Assembly (NCBI RefSeq): GCF_038004425.1
Contig: NZ_JBBORC010000001.1
Span: 1,403,001 to 1,467,000, forward strand
Reading direction: 5' to 3'
Source: Solibacillus sp. FSL W7-1464
GTDB taxonomy: Bacteria > Bacillota > Bacilli > Bacillales_A > Planococcaceae
Length of the DNA stretch: 64,000 bases
This document shows, one piece after another, positions 42,505 through 51,289 of this stretch. Positions within the stretch are counted from its first letter, which is position 1. Each line of letters starts with the position of its first letter. The notes under the pieces are model-generated. The model was not told the origin of the DNA, did not search any database, and saw only the letters and a program-made list of their open reading frames with translations. A program made the translations under genes and the position numbers.

Positions 42505-42945
42505 TTCTAATAAACTGGCGGATTGTTCTAATATATTTTAAAAAGTTCTAATAAAATGCTGATCTTCTAATATATTTGCCATTTGTTCAAATAAGTAGTC
42601 GAGATTTTCTAATAAAGCATCCGGTTGTTCTAATATGTCACAAGCATTTTCTAATAAACTGACGAATTGTTCTAATATATTTTAAAAGTACTAATAAAAT
42701 CCTTATCTTTTAATCTATTTGCCAGTTGTTCAGATAAAATGGTCGAGATTTTCTAATAAAGCATCAAGTTGTTCTAATATGTCGCAAGCATTTTCTAATA
42801 AACATATTGTTTGTTCTAATAAAGGTGACATGAGGTTTCGGATCCTTCCTTTAATATAGGAAAACTTGAGGGGCCAGCATTTATTTCCGATGGTTTCCTA
42901 AAATAAAGTCGATTGTCTAATAACCACCTCAAATTATCTAATAAT
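42505..42945. repeat. Phased intergenic repeat array 2 with a 144-bp higher-order unit
   Basis: Copies of TTCTAAT or near variants start at 42505, 42526, 42546, 42565, 42586, 42607, 42628, 42649, 42670, 42689, 42708, 42729, 42751, 42772, 42793 and 42814, mostly 21 bp apart, with decayed copies near 42915 and 42936. Positions 42505-42648 and 42649-42792 are two diverged copies of the same 144-bp block of seven units, and 42793 begins a third. Read on the minus strand in one frame, the word gives L/I-L-E and the spacer has a hydrophobic residue at heptad position five in most units. It fills the gap between the yidC terminator and the argS promoter. Confidence 0.9.
42730..42831 (-). pseudogene. 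Minus-strand heptad ORF inside repeat array 2
   Basis: From ATG at 42831 the minus strand reads 33 codons to TGA, giving four successive heptads: LLEQTIC, LLENACD, ILEQLDA and LLENLDH. AAGGAAGG lies about 12 bases upstream. The neighbouring 144-bp copy reads ILEQFVS, LLENACD, ILEQPDA, LLENLDY, LFEQMAN, ILEDQHF without a start codon. This looks like a decayed or very small coiled-coil coding repeat. It may instead be an accident of a 21-bp period, so confidence is low. Confidence 0.3.
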
Positions 42946-42956
42946 CGAAAAAAGAT

Positions 42957-42986
42957 TTGACAATAATCAACTTTAATAGATATAAT
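42957..42986 (+). promoter_or_regulatory. Consensus sigma-A promoter of the argS T-box leader
   Basis: TTGACA (42957-42962), 18 bases, TATAAT (42981-42986): both hexamers are perfect. Transcription should start near 42993. Confidence 0.9.
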
Positions 42987-42992
42987 TCAGTA

Positions 42993-43236
42993 AATTTAAA
43001 TTCGATGAAGAAGACAGTAATTTACAGATGTTTTGGAAAGCGAGCTGGGGATTGGTGTGAGCCTGGTGCAAAATATGTAAATGAAGCGCACTTTGGAGAA
43101 GCGGTCTGAACATGAGTAGGATCTGCCGGGGAGTCACCTCGTTACTAATGGAAAGTGGTCACGATTTGTGGCAACTAGAGTGGTACCACGGGAATTCAAA
43201 GCTCTCGTCTCTATTATTTGAGACGGGGGCTTTTTT
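42993..43236 (+). ncRNA. T-box riboswitch controlling argS
   Basis: The 260-base leader contains the T-box AGAGTGGTACCACGGG (43177-43192), which pairs in the antiterminator and reads the free CCA end of uncharged tRNA, and a terminator stem GCTC-CGTCTC (43201-43211) with GAGACGGGGGC (43220-43230) and T6. Stem I occupies about 43030-43130; a CGC codon at 43087-43089, followed by A, is a reasonable arginine specifier. The prediction is that uncharged tRNA-Arg prevents termination and raises argS expression. Confidence 0.92.
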
Positions 43237-43254
43237 ATTTTGGGAGGGGAAAAC

Positions 43255-44934
43255 ATGTATAAAAGTATTGCATCAATTATTCATGAGGCTTTGCCGCAAA
43301 AAATAATAACTAATGATGAAATTGAACGACTACTGGAAAAGCCGAAATATGAGGCTTTAGGGGATGTAGCTTTTCCATGCTTTACGTTTGCTAAAACTTT
43401 AAAGAAAGCCCCAAACGTGATCGCTCAGGAAATAAGCAACAATATTAAAAGTGGGCTCGTTCAGGAAGTACAAGTTATTGGAGGCTATATAAATTTATTT
43501 TTAAATAAACTACAAGTGACGAGAGAAGTCATTACTCAAATTATGAAAGCTCCAGAAACGTACGGTCAACAAGAAGCACAGCATAAGAACATAGTAATCG
43601 ATTTTTCATCACCGAATATTGCAAAGCCATTCTCCATGGGACATCTACGTTCTACTGTTATTGGCAATGCCCTTGCAAATATTGCAGAAAAAAACGGATA
43701 CAGTGTCGTTCGGGTAAATCATCTTGGCGACTGGGGCACCCAATTTGGAAAATTGATTGTCGCATTCCGATTGTGGGGAGATAAAGAACGTGTTGAACAA
43801 GCACCTATTGAAGAACTTTTAAAGCTATACGTGAAGTTCCATGATGAAGCAGAAACAGATGAAACACTAAATGAGGAAGCGAGATCAGCTTTTAAAGCGC
43901 TCGAAGATAAGGACCCACAATCAATGGAATTATGGACCTGGTTTAAAAGTGCCTCCTTACAAGAATTTAAGCAGATTTATGATCAGCTCCATATTGAGTT
44001 TGATTCGTATGAGGGGGAAGCTTTTTATAATGACAAAATGCAGTCTGTTGTTCATGAATTAAATAAGAAGCAATTACTTACAGAGTCGGATGGTGCAAAT
44101 GTTGTTGAGCTTGAAGACATGCCACCTTGTTTAATAACAAAACAGGACGGTGCAACATTATATGCAACCCGTGATTTAGCCGCAGCATTTTATAGAAAGG
44201 TGCATTATGAACCTTCCAAAGTTTTCTATGTAGTAGGTAATGAGCAAACACTGCATTTTAAACAAGTGTTTCAAGTAGTTTCGAAAATGGGGTATCCCTG
44301 GGCGGAAAATCTGAAGCATGTACCATTTGGAATGATGCTGAAAGACGGGAAAAAGATGTCGACTCGTAAAGGTAGAGTCATTTTATTGAAGGACGTATTA
44401 ATAGAAGCAGTAGAAACGGCAACCAGAAATATAGAGGAGAAAAATCCAACGTTAAATAATAAACAAACTGTTGCTGAGCAAGTAGGAATTGGCGCGGTTA
44501 TATTTAATGACTTAAAAAACTTCCGATTAAACGATATTGAATTTTCATTACCTCAAATGTTAAATTTCGAAGGTGAAACAGGACCATATGTACAATACAC
44601 TCATGCCCGTATACATTCAATTTTACAAAAGGCAAAATTTAAAGCTAACAAGGAAATACCCGTAAAAGAATTAGAAGAATCGGCTTGGGCGGTAATTCAG
44701 CTGTTGCAACAATATCCACAAGTGATCATAGATAGTTTTGAACAAGTGGATCCGTCATTAATTGCGAAATATGTATTGCAATTAGCACGGATGTTCAACA
44801 AATATTATGCAAATACAAAAATTTTAGTGGAAGATGAGCAGCGGGAAAGCCGTTTACAGCTATGTTTTGCAGTGGCAACTGTATTAAAGGATGGTTTGAA
44901 TTTGCTAGGAATCCAATCTCCTGAAAGTATGTAA
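43255..44934 (+). CDS. argS: Arginine-tRNA ligase
   Basis: A 559-residue class I aminoacyl-tRNA synthetase. The N-terminal Add-1 domain is followed by the HIGH-like motif FSMGHLRS in the segment beginning DFSSPNIAKP, and by the KMSK-like loop KKMSTRKG; the C-terminal anticodon-binding helical domain ends in SPESM. It charges tRNA-Arg in the cytoplasm. The ATG at 43255 follows GGGAGGGG; the apparent earlier start at 43240 lies within that leader. The gene stands alone behind its T-box; if a second argS exists elsewhere this would be the regulated copy. Confidence 0.95.
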   Translation: MYKSIASIIHEALPQKIITNDEIERLLEKPKYEALGDVAFPCFTFAKTLKKAPNVIAQEISNNIKSGLVQEVQVIGGYINLFLNKLQVTREVITQIMKAPETYGQQEAQHKNIVIDFSSPNIAKPFSMGHLRSTVIGNALANIAEKNGYSVVRVNHLGDWGTQFGKLIVAFRLWGDKERVEQAPIEELLKLYVKFHDEAETDETLNEEARSAFKALEDKDPQSMELWTWFKSASLQEFKQIYDQLHIEFDSYEGEAFYNDKMQSVVHELNKKQLLTESDGANVVELEDMPPCLITKQDGATLYATRDLAAAFYRKVHYEPSKVFYVVGNEQTLHFKQVFQVVSKMGYPWAENLKHVPFGMMLKDGKKMSTRKGRVILLKDVLIEAVETATRNIEEKNPTLNNKQTVAEQVGIGAVIFNDLKNFRLNDIEFSLPQMLNFEGETGPYVQYTHARIHSILQKAKFKANKEIPVKELEESAWAVIQLLQQYPQVIIDSFEQVDPSLIAKYVLQLARMFNKYYANTKILVEDEQRESRLQLCFAVATVLKDGLNLLGIQSPESM

Positions 44935-45058
44935 TTATAACGAACTTAGTGGTGATTTGAATGCTTTTAAAATTCTCTAAAGATATAAATACTCATTGTA
45001 TCCACTCATTAACTATGCGAAAATTTATTAGAATATTGGAAAAATAAGGAGTGGTACT

Positions 45059-45910
45059 ATGTGGGAGCAGCAGCTGATTGAAACAACGCGAGGAATATTC
45101 GAAGTTTTTACAAAAGGCGAGGGGAAACCGCTCTGTGTGACGCATTTATACAGTGAATATAATGCAAATGGAAATCGGTTTGCGGAAATGTTTGTACCGT
45201 ATTATAAAGTGCATTTAGTGAATTTGCGCGGCTGCGGAAAATCAACGGATGATGTGTCTATCTTTAATTATGGTATGCAGGATAGCGTAGAAGATATGGA
45301 GGCAATCCGCGCAGCATCAGGTTATGAGGCATGGGGGTTTGCGGGACATTCAACAGGAGGGATGCTTGCATTAAATTATGTGATTTTGCATCCGGAAAGT
45401 GTGGAATTCATCGTAGCTGGCGGTCTTTGTGCTTCTGCGGAATATATGCATCATCCTGCGAGCATTTACTGCAAGGAAAATCCTAACAATAAAAGGATTC
45501 TAGAGATTTTAGCGATGCTGGCTGATCCATCATCAACAATCGAGCAAAGAAGAGCTGGCTCTAAAGAATGGGCGCTTATGTCGTTATATAAAAAACAAAG
45601 CTATGAAAATATGATAAGCCGTCCGAACAGCGGGAAAACCGTTACAAAAAGACTGGACTATTTTTCGTATAAAGAGCTGCCAGACTTTGATTTGCGACCG
45701 CAATTGCCGACAGTGAAAACGAAAGCCTATATATATGGCGGGTTATTCGATGCGCAATGTCCTTATGAATTTGCAGTGGAAGCAGCCGATTTGTTGGCAA
45801 ATGCCTCTTTGACCACTTTTGCAGAAAGTAACCACAATCCGTTTATTGAGGAAGAAGAAAAGTTCTCGGAATTTGTGCAGAATGTGTCTCAAATTCATTC
45901 CCTCCGATAA
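45059..45910 (+). CDS. Alpha/beta-fold hydrolase
   Basis: A 283-residue alpha/beta hydrolase, similar in layout to proline iminopeptidases. The nucleophile elbow is GHSTGGM (Ser at about residue 99), the acid is Asp in GLFDAQCP and the His is in ESNHNPF, so the triad is complete. The oxyanion segment that is often HGGPG is replaced by THLYSEY, so aminopeptidase activity is doubtful. There is no signal peptide. AAGGAGTGG precedes the ATG. The GNAT gene follows at 43 bases and may be cotranscribed. Confidence 0.85.
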   Translation: MWEQQLIETTRGIFEVFTKGEGKPLCVTHLYSEYNANGNRFAEMFVPYYKVHLVNLRGCGKSTDDVSIFNYGMQDSVEDMEAIRAASGYEAWGFAGHSTGGMLALNYVILHPESVEFIVAGGLCASAEYMHHPASIYCKENPNNKRILEILAMLADPSSTIEQRRAGSKEWALMSLYKKQSYENMISRPNSGKTVTKRLDYFSYKELPDFDLRPQLPTVKTKAYIYGGLFDAQCPYEFAVEAADLLANASLTTFAESNHNPFIEEEEKFSEFVQNVSQIHSLR

Positions 45911-45953
45911 AAAAGGATAGGTTCGATCAGATTTAGTGAAAAGGGAGAAATAT

Positions 45954-46532
45954 ATGGAAGATATACTATTAGAAAATAAAATCATCAAGTTAAGGCCAGT
46001 CCAATTAAGTGATATCGAAGCAATCACAAATGCCGCGAATGATGCGCGGATTTGGGAGCATATGTCGGTCACGCTGCTGTCAAAAGAAGCGGTACAAAAC
46101 TATATTGAAAATGCGATGAAAGAACGGGAGAAAGGTATTTCGTATATGTTTGCGGTCATCGATAAAAAAACAGATGAAATTGTAGGCTGTACATCTTTTC
46201 TTGATATTTCGTTTCCCCATAAACGGTTGGAAATAGGGGCTACTTGGTATCACCCGAGTGCTTGGCGTTCTGCGATTAATACAAATTGCAAGTTTCTCTT
46301 GTTCCAATATTGTTTTGAAGTACTTAAATTAAATCGCATTCAAATTAAAACCGGGCACGAAAACTACCGCTCACAAAAAGCCATCGAACGCATAGGCGCA
46401 GTAAAAGAAGGGGTTTTACGCAACCATATGATCCGAAAAGAAGGAATTATTCGGCATACCGTTATGTATAGTGTCATTGCGGAAGATTGGGGAAAACTCA
46501 AAACCAAGTTCATTGATGATTTATTAAAATAA
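45954..46532 (+). CDS. GNAT family N-acetyltransferase
   Basis: A 192-residue acetyltransferase of the RimJ/RimL type: LRPVQLSDIEAI at the N-terminus, the GATWYHPSAWRSAINTNCKFLL acetyl-CoA loop region, and HENYRSQKAIERIGAVKEGVLR as the conserved motif B. Targets may be a ribosomal protein N-terminus, a small molecule or an antibiotic; sequence does not decide. ATG 45954 follows AAGGGAG; the GTG at 45936 overlaps that site. Confidence 0.88.
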   Translation: MEDILLENKIIKLRPVQLSDIEAITNAANDARIWEHMSVTLLSKEAVQNYIENAMKEREKGISYMFAVIDKKTDEIVGCTSFLDISFPHKRLEIGATWYHPSAWRSAINTNCKFLLFQYCFEVLKLNRIQIKTGHENYRSQKAIERIGAVKEGVLRNHMIRKEGIIRHTVMYSVIAEDWGKLKTKFIDDLLK

Positions 46533-46722
46533 ATGTGAAATTGAGATAATGGCTATGATAAGAATTTAAAAGAAAATCACATTTTTTCAAGCCTTTTAAC
46601 ACAAATTGTGTGGATTAAACGAACATTATCGTGTCATAACCCATGTTTTCATATACAATGAGAGAGGTTAATCTTTAATAGGGATACTTTTTACCTGTTA
46701 AATATAGATAGATGCGGTGTAG

Positions 46723-47793
46723 GTGAAAAATTTGGGACGAACGAAAACATATATAAGTATAGATATTGAGGCTGCCCTTATACGGGGGAAGCAGTATATT
46801 ATTGAAATTGGTGCGGTTAAATGGTTGCCGGATGGTACGACGGAAACGTTTACCCAGCTTATTCAGCCCTATAAATTCAAAAAGCTGAATGCTCATATTC
46901 AAAAGCTGACAGGTATTACTACAGAACAGCTAATTGATGCACCTTCTTTTAAAGAAGCTTTTAATAAATTTAAACGCTGGTGTAAGCAGGATTATGTATT
47001 TTTAACATTTGGTGAATTTGATCGGAAAGTGCTTGAAGAAGAGCTGTCGCGCAATTACATAAAAAATGATTGCTTATATCCAATGATCGATTTTCAGCAA
47101 AAATATATGATTGCAAACGGTTTAAAAGAGCAGCCTTCATTAGGTGGGTTAATGGCCCAGCTTGGACTGGAAAACGAGACCCAGCACCGTGCATTAGCTG
47201 ATGCGGTAAGTCTGCTCTCAATTTTTGTGAAAGTAGATGGAGATAAGCTCATTGAACAGCAGCAAACAAATGATTTTATTTTGTTGCTGACAAATTTCAG
47301 AATGCTGGAAACGACGTACGAACTCGTAATTTCAGCAACGAATTGCAAAGTCGAGGATGATCGGATAATTGTCAATTCAATGAATACTTTCCGTGATGAG
47401 CTTCCTTTTACTGTTCAAATGGTTGAACGTCAGGGGGAAGACGGGGAAAAAACGGCAACGGAAAAAATTTCGATTAAACCGAGTGCGCAGGCAAAACAGT
47501 TCTTGCAGCAGATTTCCGATAATATGAACGGTAAAATTTTAATTTCGCGTACGGCATTACGTTCAATGTCAAAAATATTAAAATTGCATCAAGTAACTTT
47601 GCCTAAAACAGAAGTGATGACATTAGTAAATTTATTGAAAAAAGAAGAGATTATTGCTAGGTTTAATTTGGATGATGAACCTACAAATACATATGAAGCA
47701 AGGGTTTTACATTTGCTTAATAAGTATGAGCATATGTTTGTTGCTGAGTTTTATAAGCGGGCATTAATCGAGAAAAATATAATACAGGTATAA
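46723..47793 (+). CDS. 3'-5' exonuclease (DEDDh) with an uncharacterised C-terminal domain
   Basis: A 356-residue protein. Residues 1-175 form a DnaQ/KapD-like DEDDh exonuclease with SIDIEA (first Asp and Glu), the TFGEFD Asp region and HRALADA (His and last Asp). Residues 180-356 have no family I recognise; they are mixed alpha/beta and then helical, with a Lys-rich stretch. Relatives trim RNA or DNA ends, so it may act in RNA turnover or repair. The start is taken as GTG 46723 although its ribosome site is weak. A terminator follows. Confidence 0.8.
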   Translation: MKNLGRTKTYISIDIEAALIRGKQYIIEIGAVKWLPDGTTETFTQLIQPYKFKKLNAHIQKLTGITTEQLIDAPSFKEAFNKFKRWCKQDYVFLTFGEFDRKVLEEELSRNYIKNDCLYPMIDFQQKYMIANGLKEQPSLGGLMAQLGLENETQHRALADAVSLLSIFVKVDGDKLIEQQQTNDFILLLTNFRMLETTYELVISATNCKVEDDRIIVNSMNTFRDELPFTVQMVERQGEDGEKTATEKISIKPSAQAKQFLQQISDNMNGKILISRTALRSMSKILKLHQVTLPKTEVMTLVNLLKKEEIIARFNLDDEPTNTYEARVLHLLNKYEHMFVAEFYKRALIEKNIIQV

Positions 47794-47795
47794 TA

Positions 47796-47825
47796 AATTC
47801 TCCATTATAAGGAGAATTTTTTCTT
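47796..47825 (+). terminator. Terminator of the exonuclease gene
   Basis: AATTCTCC (47796-47803) pairs with GGAGAATT (47811-47818), then a T-rich run. Confidence 0.85.
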
Positions 47826-47896
47826 TAATGCCGACTCCTATTACGTTATGATAGGGGGGTACGAATCACTCGTGGGATAATAAAGGAGATTAATTT

Positions 47897-48733
47897 ATGT
47901 CAGCATGGATTGGAATTGATACAGGGGGTACGTTAACGAAGCTTGCCTATTTGGATGAACAGCAGGAGCTTAAATTGACGGTCTTTCCATCTAACGAAAT
48001 GCATTTAGTAAAAGAATGGTTGGAAAATCATCCTCAAGTTGAAGAAATCGGCTTAACAGGAGGACGTACAGAGCAATTGCTGGACGTCTTAAAGACGATG
48101 AAGTCGATTGAATATATTGTTGAATTTGAAGCAACTTTAAAAGGTGTGCGCTATTTACTGGAGAAAGAAGGCTACACAGTTGATCAAAGTATCATTACCA
48201 ATATTGGCACAGGTACATCGATACACTATATGGATGGCAATACCCATGCCAGAGTAGGCGGTACAGGTGTAGGCGGGGGTACTCTGATCGGACTTTCCAC
48301 AATCATGACCGGAATTTCAGATTTTGATGAAATAAAAGCAAACGCTTTCAAAGGGAAACGAGAAGGCATTGACATGCTTGTAAAGGATATTTATCAAGGA
48401 ATGGATACACCGATTGACGGCAATTTGACAGCCAGCAATTTTGGGAAGGTCGGCATTACCGATCAACGCGAGTTTGAACAAAATAACGTACTGGCAACAA
48501 CACAGGGGCTGATCGGTGAAGTGATTTCGACGTTAAGTATCCAGCTAGCCGTCCAGTATGAGACAGAGCATATCGTTTATATCGGTTCAACACTGATCGA
48601 CAATGATCAGCTTGTAAAGGTAATTGAACATTATACTACTTTAAAAAAACATAAACCTATTTTCTTGGAAGATTGCGGATTTTCCGGTGCGATTGGTGCA
48701 TTGTTAAATATCCGTGAGCATAGCAGAAGTTAA
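47897..48733 (+). CDS. coaW: Type II pantothenate kinase
   Basis: A 278-residue kinase of the ASKHA fold that phosphorylates pantothenate, the first step of CoA synthesis. GIDTGGTLTKLAY is the phosphate-1 loop, NIGTGTSIHYM the second, and VGGTGVGGGTLIGLS follows; the family is like the staphylococcal CoaW, which is resistant to feedback by CoA. It fits an organism with heavy acyl-CoA use. AAAGGAG precedes the ATG. Confidence 0.92.
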   Translation: MSAWIGIDTGGTLTKLAYLDEQQELKLTVFPSNEMHLVKEWLENHPQVEEIGLTGGRTEQLLDVLKTMKSIEYIVEFEATLKGVRYLLEKEGYTVDQSIITNIGTGTSIHYMDGNTHARVGGTGVGGGTLIGLSTIMTGISDFDEIKANAFKGKREGIDMLVKDIYQGMDTPIDGNLTASNFGKVGITDQREFEQNNVLATTQGLIGEVISTLSIQLAVQYETEHIVYIGSTLIDNDQLVKVIEHYTTLKKHKPIFLEDCGFSGAIGALLNIREHSRS

Positions 48734-48838
48734 AGGACAGCATTTAGGCTAGCAACATAGTTTAAATGCTTCTTTTTTGCCGTTTATCTCTCAATTACTT
48801 TACTTAGCTTTTTAGGAAGCGTAAAATGGGGAAGTAAA

Positions 48839-48858
48839 TTATTTAGTTAGGTAAATAA
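48839..48858. promoter_or_regulatory. Operator candidate for the MarR regulator
   Basis: TTATTTA (48839-48845) and TAAATAA (48852-48858) form a 7-bp inverted repeat overlapping the ribosome-site region of the marR gene, as expected for autorepression. Confidence 0.5.
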
Positions 48859-48870
48859 GGAGTGATTGCG

Positions 48871-49269
48871 ATGAATCCGTTATTTCATACATTTTTTCAG
48901 CAAAATCGTTATTTAGTAAATCAATTAAATGATGTTCTAAAACAGCATGGACTATTCAGCTCACAATGGACGGTTCTTTTTTTATTGCATCAAAACGGGC
49001 CAATGACACTAACAGCGATATGGAAATACCTCGATGTGGAAGCGCCGACCGTAACACGAACAGTCACACGTCTGGAAACGCTTGGATGGGTGGAAAGGGT
49101 TCAAGGTGCAGATAAACGTGAAAAAATGATTGATTTAACTTCCAAAGCAATGGAACACTTTCCTCAAATAGAAGCATCTGTCGTTTCGTTCGAGGAAAAA
49201 ATGACTAAGAATCTGTCTGAAGAAGATCAGGCACTCCTCATTCACTTACTAAAAAAGATGGAAGGTTAG
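48871..49269 (+). CDS. MarR-family transcriptional regulator
   Basis: A 132-residue winged-helix protein. The recognition region MTLTAIWKYLDVEAPTVTRTVTRLE and the wing VQGADKREKMIDLT are typical of MarR. ATG 48871 follows AAGGAGTG. The MFS efflux-type gene begins five bases after its stop, so it is probably the ligand-responsive repressor of that transporter and of itself. Confidence 0.9.
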   Translation: MNPLFHTFFQQNRYLVNQLNDVLKQHGLFSSQWTVLFLLHQNGPMTLTAIWKYLDVEAPTVTRTVTRLETLGWVERVQGADKREKMIDLTSKAMEHFPQIEASVVSFEEKMTKNLSEEDQALLIHLLKKMEG

Positions 49270-49274
49270 AATAA

Positions 49275-50465
49275 ATGGAGCTTCAGGAACAAACAAATAA
49301 AATTTTTACTAAACGATTTATTAGTCTATTCTTTACGAATATGTCGATATTTCTCGTGTTTTACGGCTTAATCACAACATTGCCGTTATATGCAATCGGT
49401 GAGTTAGGAAAATCGGATGACGATTCAGGCCTGCTTGTAACGGTATTTTTAATTTCAGCGATTATCGTCCGTCCATTCAGCGGAAAATTGTTGGATATTT
49501 ATGGCAAGAAGCGATTGCTGATTATAAGTCTTGTACTTTACTTTGCATGCACGGTAATGTACTTATTTTTCAAACCTTTTCTGCTTTTGCTTGCACTTCG
49601 TTTTTTCCAGGGGATATGGTTTAGTATTGCAACGACTGCATCGGGCTCTTTGGCAGCCGATATTATTCCGAAAAGGCGAAAAGGAGCAGGATTGGGGTAT
49701 TTTGCGATGTCTTCGAATTTAGCTGTCGTATTCGGTCCTTTTATTGGATTGCTCATTGTCCAATATTCAAGTTTTGATATGCTCTTTATCCTATTATCTG
49801 TATTTGTGGCAATAGGCAGTTTGCTGGCATTAACTATTCAAACGAATGACTTACCGCTACCGTTCGTAGCAGACCGCAGCTTTAAATTTTCATTCAATGA
49901 TTTATTTGAACGAAGTGCATTGCCGCTTGCCGCACTAGCCAGCTTGATTGCGTTTTCTTATGCAAGTGTACTGTCGTTCCTATCGCTTTATGCAGAACAG
50001 AAGGATTTACTGAGCGTTGCCAGCTATTTTTTTGCGGTGTTTGCTGTTGCAATGATAACAGTTCGTCCAATTACCGGGAAAATCTATGATACAATCGGTG
50101 CAAAATTTGTTATTATCCCATCGTTCTTTATTTTTGCATTAGGCCTGATTATTCTTGGCAATGCCAATCAGGAAATTCCATTCATATTATCCGCAATCTT
50201 TATCGGTGCAGGATATGGTACGTTAACAACAAGTTTCCAGTCGCTATGTATCCAGTCAACTTCAATCCAGCGCAGCGGCTATGCAACGGCCACTTATTTT
50301 ACACTGTTTGACATAGGGATTGCTGTTGGATCGTATTTGCTGGGGATGGTAGCGGTGAGTCTTGGCTATAAATATGTGTATTACATTGCAGCATTTATAA
50401 TTGTTGTCGTATTTGCTCTGTATATGCTGTTACTCACTCGGCAAAAACACAAAACGGAACAATAA
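49275..50465 (+). CDS. MFS transporter
   Basis: A 396-residue major facilitator with 12 hydrophobic segments. The loop 2-3 motif appears as GKLLDIYGKKRLL and a mirrored GKIYDTIGAKFVI follows in the second half, typical of the drug:H+ antiporter-1 group. The operon with a MarR repressor favours efflux of a toxic compound. It starts five bases after marR and ends at a bidirectional hairpin. Confidence 0.9.
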   Translation: MELQEQTNKIFTKRFISLFFTNMSIFLVFYGLITTLPLYAIGELGKSDDDSGLLVTVFLISAIIVRPFSGKLLDIYGKKRLLIISLVLYFACTVMYLFFKPFLLLLALRFFQGIWFSIATTASGSLAADIIPKRRKGAGLGYFAMSSNLAVVFGPFIGLLIVQYSSFDMLFILLSVFVAIGSLLALTIQTNDLPLPFVADRSFKFSFNDLFERSALPLAALASLIAFSYASVLSFLSLYAEQKDLLSVASYFFAVFAVAMITVRPITGKIYDTIGAKFVIIPSFFIFALGLIILGNANQEIPFILSAIFIGAGYGTLTTSFQSLCIQSTSIQRSGYATATYFTLFDIGIAVGSYLLGMVAVSLGYKYVYYIAAFIIVVVFALYMLLLTRQKHKTEQ

Positions 50466-50470
50466 AAAAG

Positions 50471-50513
50471 ACGATTCATCATTCCTCCAGTGGGATAGAT
50501 GAATCGTTTTTTG
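50471..50513 (+). terminator. Terminator of the marR-MFS operon
   Basis: ACGATTCATC (50471-50480) pairs perfectly with GATGAATCGT (50498-50507), then T6. Confidence 0.9.
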
Positions 50514-50595
50514 CCACAATTAGTTTTAGGAGTTTTTTGATTCATGATTTGGTTGGGGATGAATGAACTCTCAGTAAATTTAAGGGGAAGAGCTT

Positions 50596-50985
50596 CTAAT
50601 TATTTTTTAAGATTGCTTCACGAGCCAGAACATCAGCTGCTTTGTTATCTTTATCGGAAATCCATTTTATGAAAAAAAGGTCAAATTGTTCAATTAACGC
50701 GAGTGCCTGCTCTAAATAAGGTTTGAATTCCTCGTTTTTCACATATGCTTTGTCGATTGAGCTTACAACAATTTTTGAATCGGAGCGCATTGAAACAAAC
50801 GATGAACCGATTTTCAACGCTTCTTCCAAACCACGTATTAGCGCTATAAATTCGGCCTGATGATTGTTCGTGATTCCTATTGGTTCACTGATTTTTATAT
50901 GCTGTCCTTCACCTTTTATAAATATCCCAATCCCGCTAGGACCAGGATTTCCGGCACTGGCACCATCTATATACACTTCTAACAT
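50596..50985 (-). CDS. RNase H-like (reverse transcriptase-like fold) protein
   Basis: A 129-residue RNase HI-fold protein. The acidic residues are in place: Asp7 (YIDGASAGNPGPSG), Glu45 (HQAEFIAL), Asp69 (MRSDSKIV) and Asp118 (NKAADVLA), so it may be catalytically competent. It is shorter than E. coli RnhA and lacks the basic handle. ATG 50985 follows AAAGGAGCG; the longer 61-residue upstream reading has no ribosome site and crosses the divergent gene's promoter area. Confidence 0.87.
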   Translation of the reverse strand: MLEVYIDGASAGNPGPSGIGIFIKGEGQHIKISEPIGITNNHQAEFIALIRGLEEALKIGSSFVSMRSDSKIVVSSIDKAYVKNEEFKPYLEQALALIEQFDLFFIKWISDKDNKAADVLAREAILKNN

Positions 50986-51097
50986 AATTTCGCTCCTTTT
51001 TTCGTTCTGTTCGTTTAAGTATAACAAATACATGTAAGTTGGAGAAAATAAAAAAATAGCGTACAATAGTAAAACAAAATATCGGGAGGTACATGAC

Positions 51098-51289
51098 TTG
51101 AATAAAGTAGATGTTATGAAAGATATTGATGAATTGATGGATATGTACTGCGCTGATTGTCCAGTCATTCAGGATCTTCGTAAAGAACGGGGCAAACATG
51201 GTGCACACCGTTTCTGCATCGAATCTTGTACAGTAGGGAAACAGCTTCAGTTTCTTGGAAAAGAAATAATGAAAGTATCCGAAAAATAA
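51098..51289 (+). CDS. Small zinc-finger domain protein
   Basis: A 63-residue protein with CADC and HRFCIESC clusters, the pattern of the small Bacillales zinc-finger family (C2HC-type) often annotated only as zinc-finger domain-containing protein. The role is unknown; nucleic-acid or protein binding is plausible. The start is TTG 51098, seven bases after GGAGGT; the ATG at 51092 is followed at once by a stop. Confidence 0.8.
   Translation: MNKVDVMKDIDELMDMYCADCPVIQDLRKERGKHGAHRFCIESCTVGKQLQFLGKEIMKVSEK

Noticed and set aside
43112-43306. 64-codon ORF before argS
   Set aside because: It is inside the T-box leader and overlaps argS in another frame.
44961-45047. 28-codon ORF between argS and the hydrolase gene
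   Set aside because: No ribosome site and no recognisable features; its end merely overlaps the next gene's ribosome site.
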